Origin: Alphaproteobacteria bacterium
GTDB lineage: Bacteria > Pseudomonadota > Alphaproteobacteria > Micropepsales > Micropepsaceae
Reading direction: 5' to 3'
NCBI GenBank assembly: GCA_017307355.1
Contig: JAFKFG010000028.1
Location: 1-64,000 of the forward strand
Length of the DNA: 64,000 bases
Under the pieces are notes generated by a model. The model saw only the letters and a list, made by a program, of their open reading frames with translations. It did not search any database and was not told where the DNA came from. Positions 36,223 to 45,062 of the stretch are shown one piece after another. Position 1 is the first letter of the stretch; every line of letters starts with the position of its first letter. Made by a program: the position numbers and the translations under genes.

Positions 36223-37623
36223 ATGGAGGCTGACGGCGTGCCGCAATTCGACCCTCATTCCCGACGTCCCGGTCGGCGGCTCGCTTTCGCGGCGGGTTTC
36301 ACCATGGCCGCCGCCCTCGCCTTCACCGGCCTCGGCACCGGCCCGGCTTATGCCCAGGGCATCTCCCTGCTGCGCGATACCGAAACCGAAGACATGCTGC
36401 GAAGCTATGAGACGCCGCTGGCCAAGGCCGCGGGCCTCGATCCGCAGGCGATCCATCTTTATCTGGTGGGCAGCCCCGAAGTGAACGCCTTCGTCGCAGA
36501 AGGTCAGAACCTGTTCGTGCTCAGCGGCATCATCCTTTATTGCAAAACGCCCAACGAATTGATCGGCGTGATGGCGCACGAAACCGGTCATATCGCGGCC
36601 GGGCATATCATCCGCAGCGGCGTGGGCATGGAACACGCCATGGTGCCGATGCTGCTGTCGCTGCTTTTGGGCGCGGCGGCGATGGCGATGGGCGCGGGCG
36701 ATGCCGGCATGGTGATCATGGGCGCGGGCTCGGCGATGGCCCAGGCGCAGATGGCCGCCTTCACGCGGGTACAGGAATCCTCCGCCGACCAGATCGCCGT
36801 AAGGCTCCTCAACGCCACCCATCAGTCGCCGATGGGGATCTATTCCACCTTCACCCGTTTCGCCATCGAGCAGGCCCAGAGCGCCTACAAGATCGACAAA
36901 TATGCCGTCGATCATCCGGTGGGCCAGGAGCGCCTCGCCGATATCGAGCAGAAGGTCAACGCCTCGCCCTGGCGCGACGTCAAGGATCCGCCCCAGGTGA
37001 TGCATACTTTCGAAATGGTACAGGCCAAGCTGGCGGGCTTCACCCTGCCGGTGCAGGAAGCCTTGGACCGCTACCCGGAAAGCGACACGTCCGAGCCCGC
37101 GCGCTATGCCCGCGCCATGATCTACATGCGCAAGCCCGACATGGCCAAGGCGCTCGCCACCATCAACAGCCTGATCAAGGACGAGCCGAACAATCCGTTC
37201 TTCTATGAAGTGCTGGGCCAGATCCATGTCACCATGGCAAAGCCGCTGCTGGCGATCCCCGCCTATCAGAAAGCGGTGGATCTCAGACCCAACGCGCCGC
37301 AGCTGCGCCTCGGCCTGGCGGTCGCGCAACTGGCGACGGAAACCCCCGTCATGGCCAACGCGGCGCTGCAAAATCTGAAAGCCGCATCGCTGGTCGAAGA
37401 TGACGATGTGTTCACCTGGTATGAAACGGCCCAGGCCTACAGCATGCTGAAGAATGAGCCGATGGCGAATCTGGCCACGGCCGAGGCCTATTATAATTCT
37501 GGCGCGGTGCGGAAGGCTGGTATATTCGCCCTGCGCGCCCGGCGCGGCCTGGAACAGGGCGGCCCCGACTGGCAGCGCGCCAACGATATTGTCGGCGTGG
37601 CCTCCGCCACGCCGCAGCGCTAG
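36223..37623 (+). CDS. M48 zinc metalloprotease with TPR region (BepA-like)
   Basis: 466 residues. Signal peptide (GRRLAFAAGFTMAAALAFTG ending AYAQG), then a M48 domain with the zinc motif HETGH (IGVMAHETGHIAAGHI) and downstream Glu in RVQESSADQIAVRLL. The C-terminal half has TPR-like helices (PARYARAMIYMRKPDMAKAL, NNPFFYEVLGQIHVTMAKPL). BepA-type proteins watch over outer-membrane protein assembly in the periplasm. ATG 36223 is used; GTG 36238, with GGAGG 8 bases ahead, is a good alternative. It starts a pair with the DsbA-like gene 10 bases downstream. Confidence 0.9.
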   Translation: MEADGVPQFDPHSRRPGRRLAFAAGFTMAAALAFTGLGTGPAYAQGISLLRDTETEDMLRSYETPLAKAAGLDPQAIHLYLVGSPEVNAFVAEGQNLFVLSGIILYCKTPNELIGVMAHETGHIAAGHIIRSGVGMEHAMVPMLLSLLLGAAAMAMGAGDAGMVIMGAGSAMAQAQMAAFTRVQESSADQIAVRLLNATHQSPMGIYSTFTRFAIEQAQSAYKIDKYAVDHPVGQERLADIEQKVNASPWRDVKDPPQVMHTFEMVQAKLAGFTLPVQEALDRYPESDTSEPARYARAMIYMRKPDMAKALATINSLIKDEPNNPFFYEVLGQIHVTMAKPLLAIPAYQKAVDLRPNAPQLRLGLAVAQLATETPVMANAALQNLKAASLVEDDDVFTWYETAQAYSMLKNEPMANLATAEAYYNSGAVRKAGIFALRARRGLEQGGPDWQRANDIVGVASATPQR

Positions 37624-37633
37624 GGACGGAACG

Positions 37634-38380
37634 ATGCGGGATTGGACAAGTGTTGCGGCCGGTGCCATTGGCGGCGCATTGCTCGGCGTGGTGATCGTGT
37701 TCGCCGCCGCGCACCAGGGCTGGCTTCCCGGCACCAGCGGCAGCGCCGCGAATATTCGCGGCTATCTTCTCTCGCACCCCGAATTGCTGGCGGAAATGAC
37801 CGACCGGCTGCAGACCCAGCAGGAAGCGGCCGATCGGGCCAAGGCCGCCGACGCGGTGAAAAAGATCGGCATGAATGCCTTCTTCGATCCGCGCATCGCC
37901 TATATCACCGGCCCCGCCGACGCCAAGAAGACGGTGGTGGAGTTCTACGACTATAATTGCCCCTATTGCCGCCTCTCGCTGCCGGCGATGGAAAAATTCC
38001 ACGAGCAGCACAAGAACGATACCCGCTTCGCTTTCATCGTCTTCCCGATCCGGGGTCCCGATTCGGTCTTGGCGGCGCGGGCCGCGTTGGCCTCGCGGCT
38101 GCAGCCCGACAAATACATGGCGCTCTATTCCACCTTGATGAAAGAGAATGAGCCGGTCGACGAAGCGATGATCTATGCGGACGCCAAAAAGGCGGGCTTG
38201 GACGTGATCAAGCTCAAGCTGGACATGCAGCGGCCGGAAATCGATGCCGCCATCGCCGCCAGCAAGGCCCTGGCGGCACGCGCGGGCATCGATGGAACGC
38301 CCACTTTCATCATCAATGGCGTGATGCATCCCGGCGCCGTCGATGACGAGACGCTGAAGACCCTCACCGCCGAAAGCTGA
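37634..38380 (+). CDS. DsbA-family thiol oxidoreductase (membrane-anchored)
   Basis: 248 residues. N-terminal membrane segment (IGGALLGVVIVFAAA), a helical region (about 40-85), then a thioredoxin-like domain with CPYC in FYDYNCPYCRLSLPAME and the cis-Pro loop GIDGTPTFIING. The N-terminal region with SHPELLAEMTDRLQ resembles the ScsC/Com1-like group. It acts on disulfides in the periplasm. Its place beside a BepA-like protease suggests a joint role in envelope protein folding, which is inference. Confidence 0.9.
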   Translation: MRDWTSVAAGAIGGALLGVVIVFAAAHQGWLPGTSGSAANIRGYLLSHPELLAEMTDRLQTQQEAADRAKAADAVKKIGMNAFFDPRIAYITGPADAKKTVVEFYDYNCPYCRLSLPAMEKFHEQHKNDTRFAFIVFPIRGPDSVLAARAALASRLQPDKYMALYSTLMKENEPVDEAMIYADAKKAGLDVIKLKLDMQRPEIDAAIAASKALAARAGIDGTPTFIINGVMHPGAVDDETLKTLTAES

Positions 38381-38383
38381 TTT

Positions 38384-39400
38384 CTAGATAAGCCCAGTCA
38401 GCGGGCTGGACGGATCGGCATACGCTTTTTTGGGCATGCGGCCGGCGAGCCAAGCTTCGCGCCCCGCTTCCACCGCCAGCTTCATCGCCCGCGCCATCTT
38501 CACCGGATCCTTGGCATGGGCAATGCCGGTGTTGGAGATCACCGCGTCGCAGCCCAGCTCCATCGCGATGGCGGCGTCCGAGGCCGTGCCGATGCCCGCA
38601 TCCACGATCACCGGGACCTTGGCGTCTTCCACGATCATGCGGATGTTCACGGTGCTCTGAATGCCCATGCCCGAGCCGATGGGAGATGCCAGCGGCATGA
38701 TCGCCACCGCGCCCATTTCTTCCAGCCGCTTGGCCATCAAGGGATCGTCGCTGCAATAGACCATCACCTGGAAGCCGTCCTTGGTCAGCATTTCGGTGGC
38801 GCGCAAGGTTTCCAGCATGTCGGGATAGAGCAGCTTCTTCTCGCCCAACACTTCCAGCTTCACCAGGCTCCAGCCGCCCGCTTCGCGCGCCAGGCGCAAG
38901 GTGCGCACCGCATCCTCGCCCGTGAAGCAGCCCGCCGTGTTGGGCAGATAGGTGTATTTCTTGGGATCGATGAAATCGATCAGCCGGGGCTGATTGGGAT
39001 CGGTGAGATTGACCCGGCGCACCGCCACCGTGACGATTTCGGCGCCGCTGGCTTCCAGCGCCCGGGCATTGTCTTCGTAATTCTTGTATTTCCCCGTGCC
39101 CACGATCAGGCGGGAGGCAAAAGTCTTGCCCGCGATCGTCAGCGACTTGTCGATGCGGGGCACCTCCACCGGCGCGTTGCCGCCGCCAATGAAATGAACG
39201 ATCTCGAAGCGGTCGCCATCGGCCACCGCCACCTGGTCATAGGTGGAGCGCGGCACGATCTGAAGATTGCGCTCGACCGCGATCTTGGCGGGGTCCAGCC
39301 CCAAGGATTGCAGCATGGTCTTGACGGTCAGTCCGCCATCCAGCGCGCGGGATTCGCCGTTCAGAGTGACACTCAGATTGGTGGGCAGATTGGAGGACAT
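38384..39400 (-). CDS. thiG: ThiS-ThiG fusion: sulfur carrier and thiazole synthase
   Basis: 338 residues. Residues 8-74 are ThiS-like ([29 protein letters not shown]), and about 85-330 are ThiG ([17 protein letters not shown], the Schiff-base Lys181 in [44 protein letters not shown]). ThiG makes the thiazole phosphate of thiamine using sulfur from ThiS thiocarboxylate. The carrier needs a free C-terminal Gly-Gly, yet here GGG (72-74) runs on into the linker [10 protein letters not shown]. Similar fusions are annotated in other alphaproteobacteria. Divergent from aroQ. Confidence 0.93.
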   Translation of the reverse strand: MSSNLPTNLSVTLNGESRALDGGLTVKTMLQSLGLDPAKIAVERNLQIVPRSTYDQVAVADGDRFEIVHFIGGGNAPVEVPRIDKSLTIAGKTFASRLIVGTGKYKNYEDNARALEASGAEIVTVAVRRVNLTDPNQPRLIDFIDPKKYTYLPNTAGCFTGEDAVRTLRLAREAGGWSLVKLEVLGEKKLLYPDMLETLRATEMLTKDGFQVMVYCSDDPLMAKRLEEMGAVAIMPLASPIGSGMGIQSTVNIRMIVEDAKVPVIVDAGIGTASDAAIAMELGCDAVISNTGIAHAKDPVKMARAMKLAVEAGREAWLAGRMPKKAYADPSSPLTGLI

Positions 39401-39440
39401 ATAAGCGAGCCTATTAGGGTTTCCGTTCCGGACCGTAGCG

Positions 39441-39468
39441 ATTATAAGGCTTGAATCCGCTTCGGTAA
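39441..39468 (-). promoter_or_regulatory. Promoter of the thiS-thiG fusion gene
   Basis: A perfect -10 TATAAT lies at 39446-39441 on the minus strand, with a weak -35 (TTACCG) 16 bases upstream. It predicts a short leader of about 35 nt to the ATG at 39400. No THI-box or thiamine riboswitch is visible in this 78-bp gap. Confidence 0.5.
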
Positions 39469-39478
39469 CGGAAACGGC

Positions 39479-39961
39479 ATGGCGAAAAACTCAAGCAAAT
39501 CCAAGCTCTTACCAATATATATCATCAATGGCCCGAATCTCAACCTACTGGGGACCAGGGAGCCGGAGATTTATGGCCGCGCCACCTTGGGCGAGATCGA
39601 GAAATTGTGCGCCGAGCGCGGCCGCAGCCATGGGCTTTCCACCATCTTCCTGCAGAGCAACAAGGAAGGCGAACTGGTCGAATTCCTGCAGGAGGCCCGC
39701 ACCGGGGCTTCCGCCGTCATCCTCAACGCGGCCGCCTATACCCACACGTCGGTGGCGATCCTGGATGCGCTGCAGACGCTGAAACAGCCAGTGATCGAAG
39801 TGCATCTGTCCAACCCGGCGCGGCGGGAGGATTTTCGCCACCTCTCCTATGTCGCCAAAGCCGCCACCGGCATCATTGCCGGCCTGGGCGTGAATTCCTA
39901 TCTGCTGGCGATCGATGCGGTGGCGGCCATTCTGGCCGGCGCCCCTTCCAAGAAAAAATGA
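39479..39961 (+). CDS. aroQ: Type II 3-dehydroquinate dehydratase
   Basis: 160 residues. [24 protein letters not shown] start (seen as [20 protein letters not shown]), [30 protein letters not shown] and [19 protein letters not shown] are the full type II motif set, with the catalytic Tyr in PEIYG and His in EVHLSN. It catalyses the third shikimate step. It leads an aroQ-accB-accC cluster with gaps of 10 and 3 bases, as in many proteobacteria. Confidence 0.95.
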   Translation: MAKNSSKSKLLPIYIINGPNLNLLGTREPEIYGRATLGEIEKLCAERGRSHGLSTIFLQSNKEGELVEFLQEARTGASAVILNAAAYTHTSVAILDALQTLKQPVIEVHLSNPARREDFRHLSYVAKAATGIIAGLGVNSYLLAIDAVAAILAGAPSKKK

Positions 39962-39971
39962 GACGAGTGAC

Positions 39972-40454
39972 ATGAGCGCCAAAGACGATCTGAAATCACG
40001 CCTGTCGGGCAACAAGCCGGGCATCGACGCCGAGGCGATCCGCGCCTTGTCCGATCTTCTGGCGGAAACCGGATTGACCGAAATCGAAGTCGAGCAGAAT
40101 GGCGCGCGCATCCGCGTGGCGCGCGCGGGCGCCATGGCGGCCATCGCCGCCGCAGCCCCCGTCGTCAGCGCGCCGGCGCAGGCCGCTGCGCCTGCCGCCG
40201 CGCCTTCGTCCGGCCCGCAGCCGGGCGCGGTCGCTTCTCCCATGGTGGGCACGGTCTATGCCGCGCCGGAGCCGGGCAAGCCGCCTTTCGTGAAAGTCGG
40301 CCAGCAGGTCAAGGAAGGCGACACGCTCTTCATCGTCGAAGCGATGAAGACCATGAACCCCATTCCCGCCCCCCGCAGCGGCACGATCAAGGAAATCTGC
40401 GTGGAGAACGGCTCGCCGGTCGAGTTCGGGCAGATCCTGCTGATCCTCGGCTAA
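39972..40454 (+). CDS. accB: Biotin carboxyl carrier protein of acetyl-CoA carboxylase
   Basis: 160 residues. An N-terminal helical region, an Ala/Pro-rich linker (about residues 55-85), then a biotinyl domain from ASPMVGTVYAAPEPG to the end with the biotinylated lysine in FIVEAMKTMNPIPAP. It carries carboxybiotin between AccC and AccAD for malonyl-CoA synthesis. It ends 3 bases before accC. Confidence 0.95.
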   Translation: MSAKDDLKSRLSGNKPGIDAEAIRALSDLLAETGLTEIEVEQNGARIRVARAGAMAAIAAAAPVVSAPAQAAAPAAAPSSGPQPGAVASPMVGTVYAAPEPGKPPFVKVGQQVKEGDTLFIVEAMKTMNPIPAPRSGTIKEICVENGSPVEFGQILLILG

Positions 40455-40457
40455 GGC

Positions 40458-41801
40458 ATGTTCGAAAAGATACTCATCGCCAATCGCGGCGAAATCGCTC
40501 TTCGCGTCATCCGCGCCTGCAAGGAAATGGGCATCGCCACCGTGGCGATCCATTCCACCGCCGATTCCGACGCCATGCATGTGCGGCTGGCGGATGAAAG
40601 CGTCTGCGTCGGGCCGGCACCCGCGACCCAATCCTATCTGAACGTCCCGGCCATCATCGCGGCCTGCGAGATCACCGGCGCCGAAGCCATCCATCCCGGT
40701 TACGGCTTTTTGTCGGAAAACGCCAAATTCGCCGACATCGTGAAGGAGCATGGCATCACCTTCATCGGCCCCACCGCCGAACATATCCGCATGATGGGTG
40801 ACAAGATCACCGCCAAGCAGACGGTCAAGGCGCTGGGCATTCCCACCGTTCCCGGCTCCGACGGCGAAGTCTCCGACGCCGATGCGGCGCGGGTGGCCGA
40901 AGAAATCGGCTATCCCGTCCTGATCAAAGCCACCGCCGGCGGCGGCGGCCGCGGCATGAAAGTGGCGAAGAATGCGGGCGAGCTTTCCTTCGCGCTGTCC
41001 ACCGCCCGCGCCGAAGCCAAGGCCGCGTTCGGCAACGACACCGTCTATATGGAAAAATACCTGGGCAAGCCGCGCCATATCGAAGTGCAGATCCTGGCGG
41101 ATGCCCATGGCAAGGTGGTGCATCTGGGCGAGCGCGACTGTTCGCTGCAACGCCGCCACCAGAAAGTCTGGGAGGAAGCAGGCAGCCCCGCCCTCAACGC
41201 GCAGGAGCGTGACGATATCGGCGACGTCGTTACCAGCGCTTTGACCAAGCTGGGCTATCTGGGCGCCGGCACCATCGAATTCCTTTACGAGGATGGGCGC
41301 TTCTATTTCATCGAAATGAACACAAGGCTCCAGGTCGAGCATCCGGTCACCGAAGCGATCACCGGCATCGACATTGTGCGCGAGCAGATCCGGGTGGCCG
41401 CTGGCAGCCCGCTTTCCGTCGATCAAAAGGACATCATCTTCGAAGGCCATGCCATCGAATGCCGCATCAACGCGGAAAACCCCTTCACCTTCCGCCCCTC
41501 GCCCGGACAGATCACGCAATTCCACACGCCGGGCGGCCTGGGCGTGCGCTTCGATTCGGCGATCTATTCGGGCTATCGCATCCCGCCCTATTACGACAGC
41601 CTGGCGGGCAAGCTGATCGTGCACGCCCGCAACCGCAACGAATGCCTCCTCCGGTTGCGCCGGGCGCTGGACGAATTGGTAGTGGGCGGGATCGAGACGA
41701 CCATCCCCCTGTTTCAGAAACTGGTGCGCGAGCCCGACATCATCAACGGCGATTACTCGATCCATTGGCTCGAAAAATACCTGGCCAGTTTGGGGCACTG
41801 A
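40458..41801 (+). CDS. accC: Biotin carboxylase subunit of acetyl-CoA carboxylase
   Basis: 447 residues with the ATP-grasp carboxylase layout: [36 protein letters not shown], glycine-rich loop [39 protein letters not shown] and [14 protein letters not shown]. It uses ATP and bicarbonate to carboxylate biotin on AccB. Starts 3 bases after accB. Confidence 0.97.
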   Translation: MFEKILIANRGEIALRVIRACKEMGIATVAIHSTADSDAMHVRLADESVCVGPAPATQSYLNVPAIIAACEITGAEAIHPGYGFLSENAKFADIVKEHGITFIGPTAEHIRMMGDKITAKQTVKALGIPTVPGSDGEVSDADAARVAEEIGYPVLIKATAGGGGRGMKVAKNAGELSFALSTARAEAKAAFGNDTVYMEKYLGKPRHIEVQILADAHGKVVHLGERDCSLQRRHQKVWEEAGSPALNAQERDDIGDVVTSALTKLGYLGAGTIEFLYEDGRFYFIEMNTRLQVEHPVTEAITGIDIVREQIRVAAGSPLSVDQKDIIFEGHAIECRINAENPFTFRPSPGQITQFHTPGGLGVRFDSAIYSGYRIPPYYDSLAGKLIVHARNRNECLLRLRRALDELVVGGIETTIPLFQKLVREPDIINGDYSIHWLEKYLASLGH

Positions 41802-41948
41802 GTCCGGATCGCGATTGCGGGTTGAATAACCACACTTGCCGAACAGTCCAATAAGACCGGATCATCTCGCACCGGCACACAGTCCGCGCGGCTTTCGCAA
41901 AGTTCCGTTTTGCCCCATGCTGGCCTTTCACCAAATGGGGGTCACGGC

Positions 41949-42350
41949 ATGAGCTTTCTGGATTCCTACGCTCCGCAAACCAAGGCGCTGTTGCGCATCA
42001 TGACGGGACTTTTGTTTCTCGGCGTCGGTCTCGCCAAGATTTTGCATTTCCCCAACGTCCCGATGTTCGCCCAGGTACAGCCCTTCGTGGGAATAGTGGG
42101 CTGGGCCGGCATGATCGAGCTGGTAACCGGCCCGCTGATCATTCTGGGCTTCTTCAGCCGCTATGCCGCCTTCATCGCCTCCGGCGAAATGGCCATCGCC
42201 TATTTCTACGGGCATTGGGGTCTCTTCACTCCCACCATGAACAGCTTCTTCCCCGTTCAGAATGGCGGAGCGACGGCGATCCTTTACACCTTCATCTTCC
42301 TCTACTTTGCCGCCTCCGGCCCGGGTACTTGGGCGATCAATCAAAAGTAA
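41949..42350 (+). CDS. DoxX family membrane protein
   Basis: 133 residues with four hydrophobic helices (IMTGLLFLGVGLAKIL, IVGWAGMIELVTGPLIILGF, AAFIASGEMAIAYFYGHWGL, ATAILYTFIFLYFAASG). The LRIMTGLLFLGVGLAKI start and GMIELVTGPLIILG are typical of DoxX. The role is unknown; some homologues affect redox stress. ATG 41949 has GGGGG 7 bases upstream. Confidence 0.88.
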   Translation: MSFLDSYAPQTKALLRIMTGLLFLGVGLAKILHFPNVPMFAQVQPFVGIVGWAGMIELVTGPLIILGFFSRYAAFIASGEMAIAYFYGHWGLFTPTMNSFFPVQNGGATAILYTFIFLYFAASGPGTWAINQK

Positions 42351-42375
42351 CCAATCCTCAGCACACGCGGACTTT

Positions 42376-42452
42376 CTTCCCCCGCATGGCGAAGCCATTG
42401 GCGGGGGAAGATGTCTGCTAGGCCGCTTGCGGCCGTGGCAGACAGATGGGGG
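42376..42452 (+). repeat. Two-hairpin intergenic repeat, family A, copy 3
   Basis: CTTCCCCCG-loop-CGGGGGAAG (42376-42410), then ATGTC, a second hairpin (GCTAGGCCGC / GCGGCCGTGGC), then GACAGATGGGGG ending at 42452. Same framework as the copies at 5701-5777 and 16501-16586. It lies between the DoxX gene and aat, directly ahead of the aat hairpin. Confidence 0.75.
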
Positions 42453-42465
42453 TATTAAAGAAAAA

Positions 42466-42495
42466 GCATTATCGCGCTATTCTGCGCGATAATGC
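42466..42495 (+). promoter_or_regulatory. Perfect 12-bp hairpin enclosing the aat start codon
   Basis: GCATTATCGCGC (42466-42477), loop TATTCT, GCGCGATAATGC (42484-42495). The arms are exact reverse complements, and the aat ATG (42492-42494) sits in the 3' arm. No SD sequence is visible outside it. No T-run follows, so it is not a terminator. In RNA it would hide the start codon. Confidence 0.7.
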
Positions 42496-43097
42496 ATGCG
42501 CCGAGACTGACGCCACAGATGCTGCTGCGGGCTTATGCCGAGGGGCTGTTCCCCATGGCAGAGACGCATGACAGCCCGGAGCTTTATTGGGTATCGCCGG
42601 AAAAGCGCGGCATCATCCCGCTCGATGCCTTCCATGTGCCGCACCGGCTGGCGCGCACCGTCAGAAGCAGCCTCTTTGACGTCACCACCGACCGCGCATT
42701 CGGCGCGGTGATGCGGGGCTGCGCCGCGCCCGCGCCGGGCCGGGGCGAAACCTGGATCAATGACGAGATCCTGCATCTCTACGCCGCGCTGCATGCGGGC
42801 CGCCATGCCCATTCGGTGGAATGCTGGCAATCGGGCGAATTGGTGGGCGGGCTTTATGGCGTCAGCCTGGGCGCGGCCTTTTTCGGCGAAAGCATGTTCT
42901 CCAATGTCCGCGACGCCTCGAAAGTCGCGCTGGTCCATCTGGTGGAGACCTTGCGGCAAGGCGGTTTCATGCTGCTGGACACGCAGTTTCTCACCGCCCA
43001 TCTGGCCAGGTTCGGTGCCCGCGAAATTCCCCGCGAGGACTATCTGGTGCTTCTGCATCAGGCGATCGCGCGCGAGGCCGTCTGGCCTCAATCCTGA
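42492..43097 (+). CDS. aat: Leucyl/phenylalanyl-tRNA-protein transferase
   Basis: 201 residues. [52 protein letters not shown] and [19 protein letters not shown] are family signatures. It adds Leu or Phe to N-terminal Arg/Lys of proteins, marking them for ClpS/ClpAP degradation. No other in-frame start precedes LTPQMLL, so the ATG inside the hairpin is taken as real. Convergent with the DUF2155 gene, one base apart. Confidence 0.95.
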   Translation: MHAPRLTPQMLLRAYAEGLFPMAETHDSPELYWVSPEKRGIIPLDAFHVPHRLARTVRSSLFDVTTDRAFGAVMRGCAAPAPGRGETWINDEILHLYAALHAGRHAHSVECWQSGELVGGLYGVSLGAAFFGESMFSNVRDASKVALVHLVETLRQGGFMLLDTQFLTAHLARFGAREIPREDYLVLLHQAIAREAVWPQS

Positions 43098-43098
43098 A

Positions 43099-43680
43099 TC
43101 AGCGCCCCGCCTCTGCGGGCAATTCCTCGACCTGTTCCTTGTCGGTGGAGTCGGGTGACGCCACTTTCACCGGCTTGGCGGACGACATCGCCGCCACTGG
43201 CGTATTGGGCGCTCCATTCGAGCAGTTGATCACCCACACGTCGTAAAGCGGATGCTCCATGCCGTTGAGGCCGGGGCTGGAGGCATACATCCAGCCGGAA
43301 AAGACCCGTTTGGCGGCCTGGTCGGGACGATGATCCTCGATCTGGAGAAAGGCCGAGGTTTCCGGCGTTTCGCTGGCGGGCGTGGAATAGCAATAGCGCG
43401 CCGTGATGGTGAGGGTGGCGAAATGCACCGGCTTTCCGATCGGCGCGGAAATATCGGTCGGCTTACCGGTGATCTTGTCCAGGCCGCGCAGCATCAGGAT
43501 CGTGCCGGGCGCGGATGCCAGCGGTGGCGGCGGCGCTTCGGGCGCATCGGCTTGAGGGGTTTGCGCGGGCCCCTGTGCGGGCGGCGTGGCGGCGGGCTTG
43601 GGCTGGGCGGCGACGATGGACGCGCCGGCAGCGATCAGGCCCCCGCTCAGCAGCAGCAAGAGAGCCGCGCGCCGCATCAC
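43099..43680 (-). CDS. DUF2155 domain protein (exported)
   Basis: 193 residues. Signal peptide (ALLLLLSGGLIAAGASIVAAQ), a Pro/Ala-rich linker, then the conserved domain: LRGLDKITGKPTDISAPIGK, LTITARYCYSTPASETPETS, VFSGWMYASSPGLNGMEHPL and YDVWVINCS. Two conserved cysteines could form a disulfide in the periplasm. The function is not known. It overlaps the MlaD gene by 4 bases (ATGA), and this trio with NDUFA12 is a stable alphaproteobacterial neighbourhood. Confidence 0.9.
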   Translation of the reverse strand: MMRRAALLLLLSGGLIAAGASIVAAQPKPAATPPAQGPAQTPQADAPEAPPPPLASAPGTILMLRGLDKITGKPTDISAPIGKPVHFATLTITARYCYSTPASETPETSAFLQIEDHRPDQAAKRVFSGWMYASSPGLNGMEHPLYDVWVINCSNGAPNTPVAAMSSAKPVKVASPDSTDKEQVEELPAEAGR

Positions 43681-44177
43681 GGCCCCGGCGGCAATTGCTG
43701 CGGCTGTTGCGGCTTGGGCTGCTGGCTTTGCCCGCCACCGCCACCGCCGATGAAGCGGCCGACCAGGCCCATCAGGTCCACCGCGCCTTGGCTGTTCTGG
43801 ATCATCCCGCCCGGCGCCAGCATCTTGTCGCTGCCGCCCGGGGTCAGGGAAATGTAGGAACTGCCCAGCAGGCCCGCCGACGTCACGATCAAGGAGGAAT
43901 CGTCCGGGATCTTGATGTCGTCGCGGATATTCATGTGCACGGTGACCAGATAATTCTTGGGATCGAGGGTCAGGTCGGACACCGAGCCGATCTTGATGCC
44001 GGACAGGCGCACATCGGTGCCGATGCCCAGGCCATCCACCTTGGGCATCCGCGCCTGGATCTGATAGCCGGACAGGCTGCCCGTGCCCGTGCGCATATAG
44101 GCAAAGCCGATGAACAGTACCGCCACGGCGACCACGATCGCGCCGATGATGGTCTCGGGGAGATTATTATCCCGCAT
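43677..44177 (-). CDS. mlaD: MlaD family lipid-transport substrate-binding protein
   Basis: 166 residues. One N-terminal membrane segment (ETIIGAIVVAVAVLFIGFAY), a single MCE domain (SGYQIQARMPKVDGLGIGTD, VRLSGIKIGSVSDLTLDPKN, SAGLLGSSYISLTPGG), and a Gly/Gln/Pro-rich tail. MlaD is the periplasmic lipid-binding hexamer of the Mla phospholipid system; the ATPase and permease genes are not in this window. ATG 44177 follows the NDUFA12 stop by 5 bases. Confidence 0.92.
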   Translation of the reverse strand: MRDNNLPETIIGAIVVAVAVLFIGFAYMRTGTGSLSGYQIQARMPKVDGLGIGTDVRLSGIKIGSVSDLTLDPKNYLVTVHMNIRDDIKIPDDSSLIVTSAGLLGSSYISLTPGGSDKMLAPGGMIQNSQGAVDLMGLVGRFIGGGGGGQSQQPKPQQPQQLPPGP

Positions 44178-44182
44178 GCGCG

Positions 44183-44563
44183 CTATTCCGGCTTCCATGC
44201 CTGATAATCTCCGGTGGCGCGGGGACGATGGCCGCTGCGCTGCAATGATCCTTCCGGCCGCAAGGCATATTCGGTGCCCGTCAGGTTGGGCTGATGCGGT
44301 GCTTCCCAGACCTGGGTCCTGAGCGGCGCCTTGGTGGGCGGTTCGGCGAATGTGTGATGCAGCCAGCCATGCCATTCGGCGGGCACGCGGCTGGCCTCGA
44401 CGGTACCGTTATAGAGTACCCAGCGCCGGGACCCGTCCTTGTTCTGGTAGTAGCGGTTTCCGAAGGCGTCCTCGCCCACCGCCGACCCTTGGGTCCAGGT
44501 GGTCCAAAGCGTGCCGATGGTGGCCGAATTCCACCAGGAAAAGATCATTTTGATGAAGGGCAT
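44183..44563 (-). CDS. NDUFA12-type accessory subunit of NADH:ubiquinone oxidoreductase
   Basis: 126 residues. GTLWTTWTQGSAVGEDAFGN, RYYQNKDGSRRWVLYNG, SRVPAEWHGWLHHTFAEPPT and a C-terminal RPRATGDYQAWKPE match the 17.2-kDa/NDUFA12 family, which is shared by mitochondria and alphaproteobacteria. It should bind the complex I peripheral arm on the cytoplasmic side. First gene of the NDUFA12-mlaD-DUF2155 operon. Confidence 0.95.
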   Translation of the reverse strand: MPFIKMIFSWWNSATIGTLWTTWTQGSAVGEDAFGNRYYQNKDGSRRWVLYNGTVEASRVPAEWHGWLHHTFAEPPTKAPLRTQVWEAPHQPNLTGTEYALRPEGSLQRSGHRPRATGDYQAWKPE

Positions 44564-45062
44564 GGACGGGTTCCAAAGGCGCGGAGCGGATTCGCGGGAC
44601 TATACGGTCGGGGCGCTTCGGCGCCAACAGCCAGCAGCGGAACCCCAAAAGAGAGCCGCGATTTTCCCTCGCCCCCAAGCCATTCGCGGCAACACGCCGC
44701 GGCAGGCGGGCTCCGACTCGCTTATCCACAAAGCGTCCCAAGCCGCCGGCGACGCTGTGATGAAAAATCGCAAAAAATATTTCTGAGCCGAAATCCGGTG
44801 GCCGCTTGACTCGCGGTTTTTCGGGCCTTCCCGGAACCACAAGATCTGGTGGGTAAGGATCTGTTTACCACTTACCGCTTGCGGGGGCCCTGTCCGCGTG
44901 TCCATACTTTGGGCCAGTCACCTCTTGTGACACCAAATCTGGCGGGACCGAACCACCCAGCCGCAGGGCCCCCAAAACCCGGCGGATGGCGGGCTGTCCT
45001 CCAAAAGGTGCCACGGGACGGGGCTGGGGCCGACCGAATTCATCGCTTTTCCGAGGTGTTCC
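44564..45062 (+). other. 499-bp gap between NDUFA12 and nrdJ
   Basis: No supported gene. It must hold the promoters of both divergent units. TTGACT at 44806-44811 is a possible -35 for nrdJ, but no good -10 follows. I found no B12-box or cobalamin riboswitch, despite the B12-dependent enzyme downstream. One NrdR-like palindrome lies at 44837-44852. Confidence 0.4.
44837..44852 (+). promoter_or_regulatory. Candidate NrdR box
   Basis: CCACAAGATCTGGTGG is palindromic at 14 of 16 positions and resembles NrdR boxes (ACACwATATwTwGTGT type). A weaker partner, ACACCAAATCTGGCGG, lies about 93 bp downstream, further than the usual spacing of about 31 bp between paired boxes. Position about 210 bp ahead of nrdJ is compatible with control of ribonucleotide reductase. 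Confidence 0.3.

Noticed and set aside
36199..37734. Minus-strand open frame opposite the M48 protease gene
   Set aside because: No family motif, and it is antisense to a gene with signal peptide, HETGH and TPR helices.
38384..39478. Thiamine pyrophosphate riboswitch ahead of the thiS-thiG gene
   Set aside because: The 78-bp gap has no THI-box (CTGAGA-type) sequence; only a -10 TATAAT is seen.
39996..41798. Minus-strand open frame opposite accB-accC
   Set aside because: Shadow of two well-conserved genes; His- and Asp-rich noise sequence.
44564..45062. Cobalamin riboswitch ahead of nrdJ
   Set aside because: No B12-box-like GCCACTG sequence or matching fold was seen by eye in the gap.
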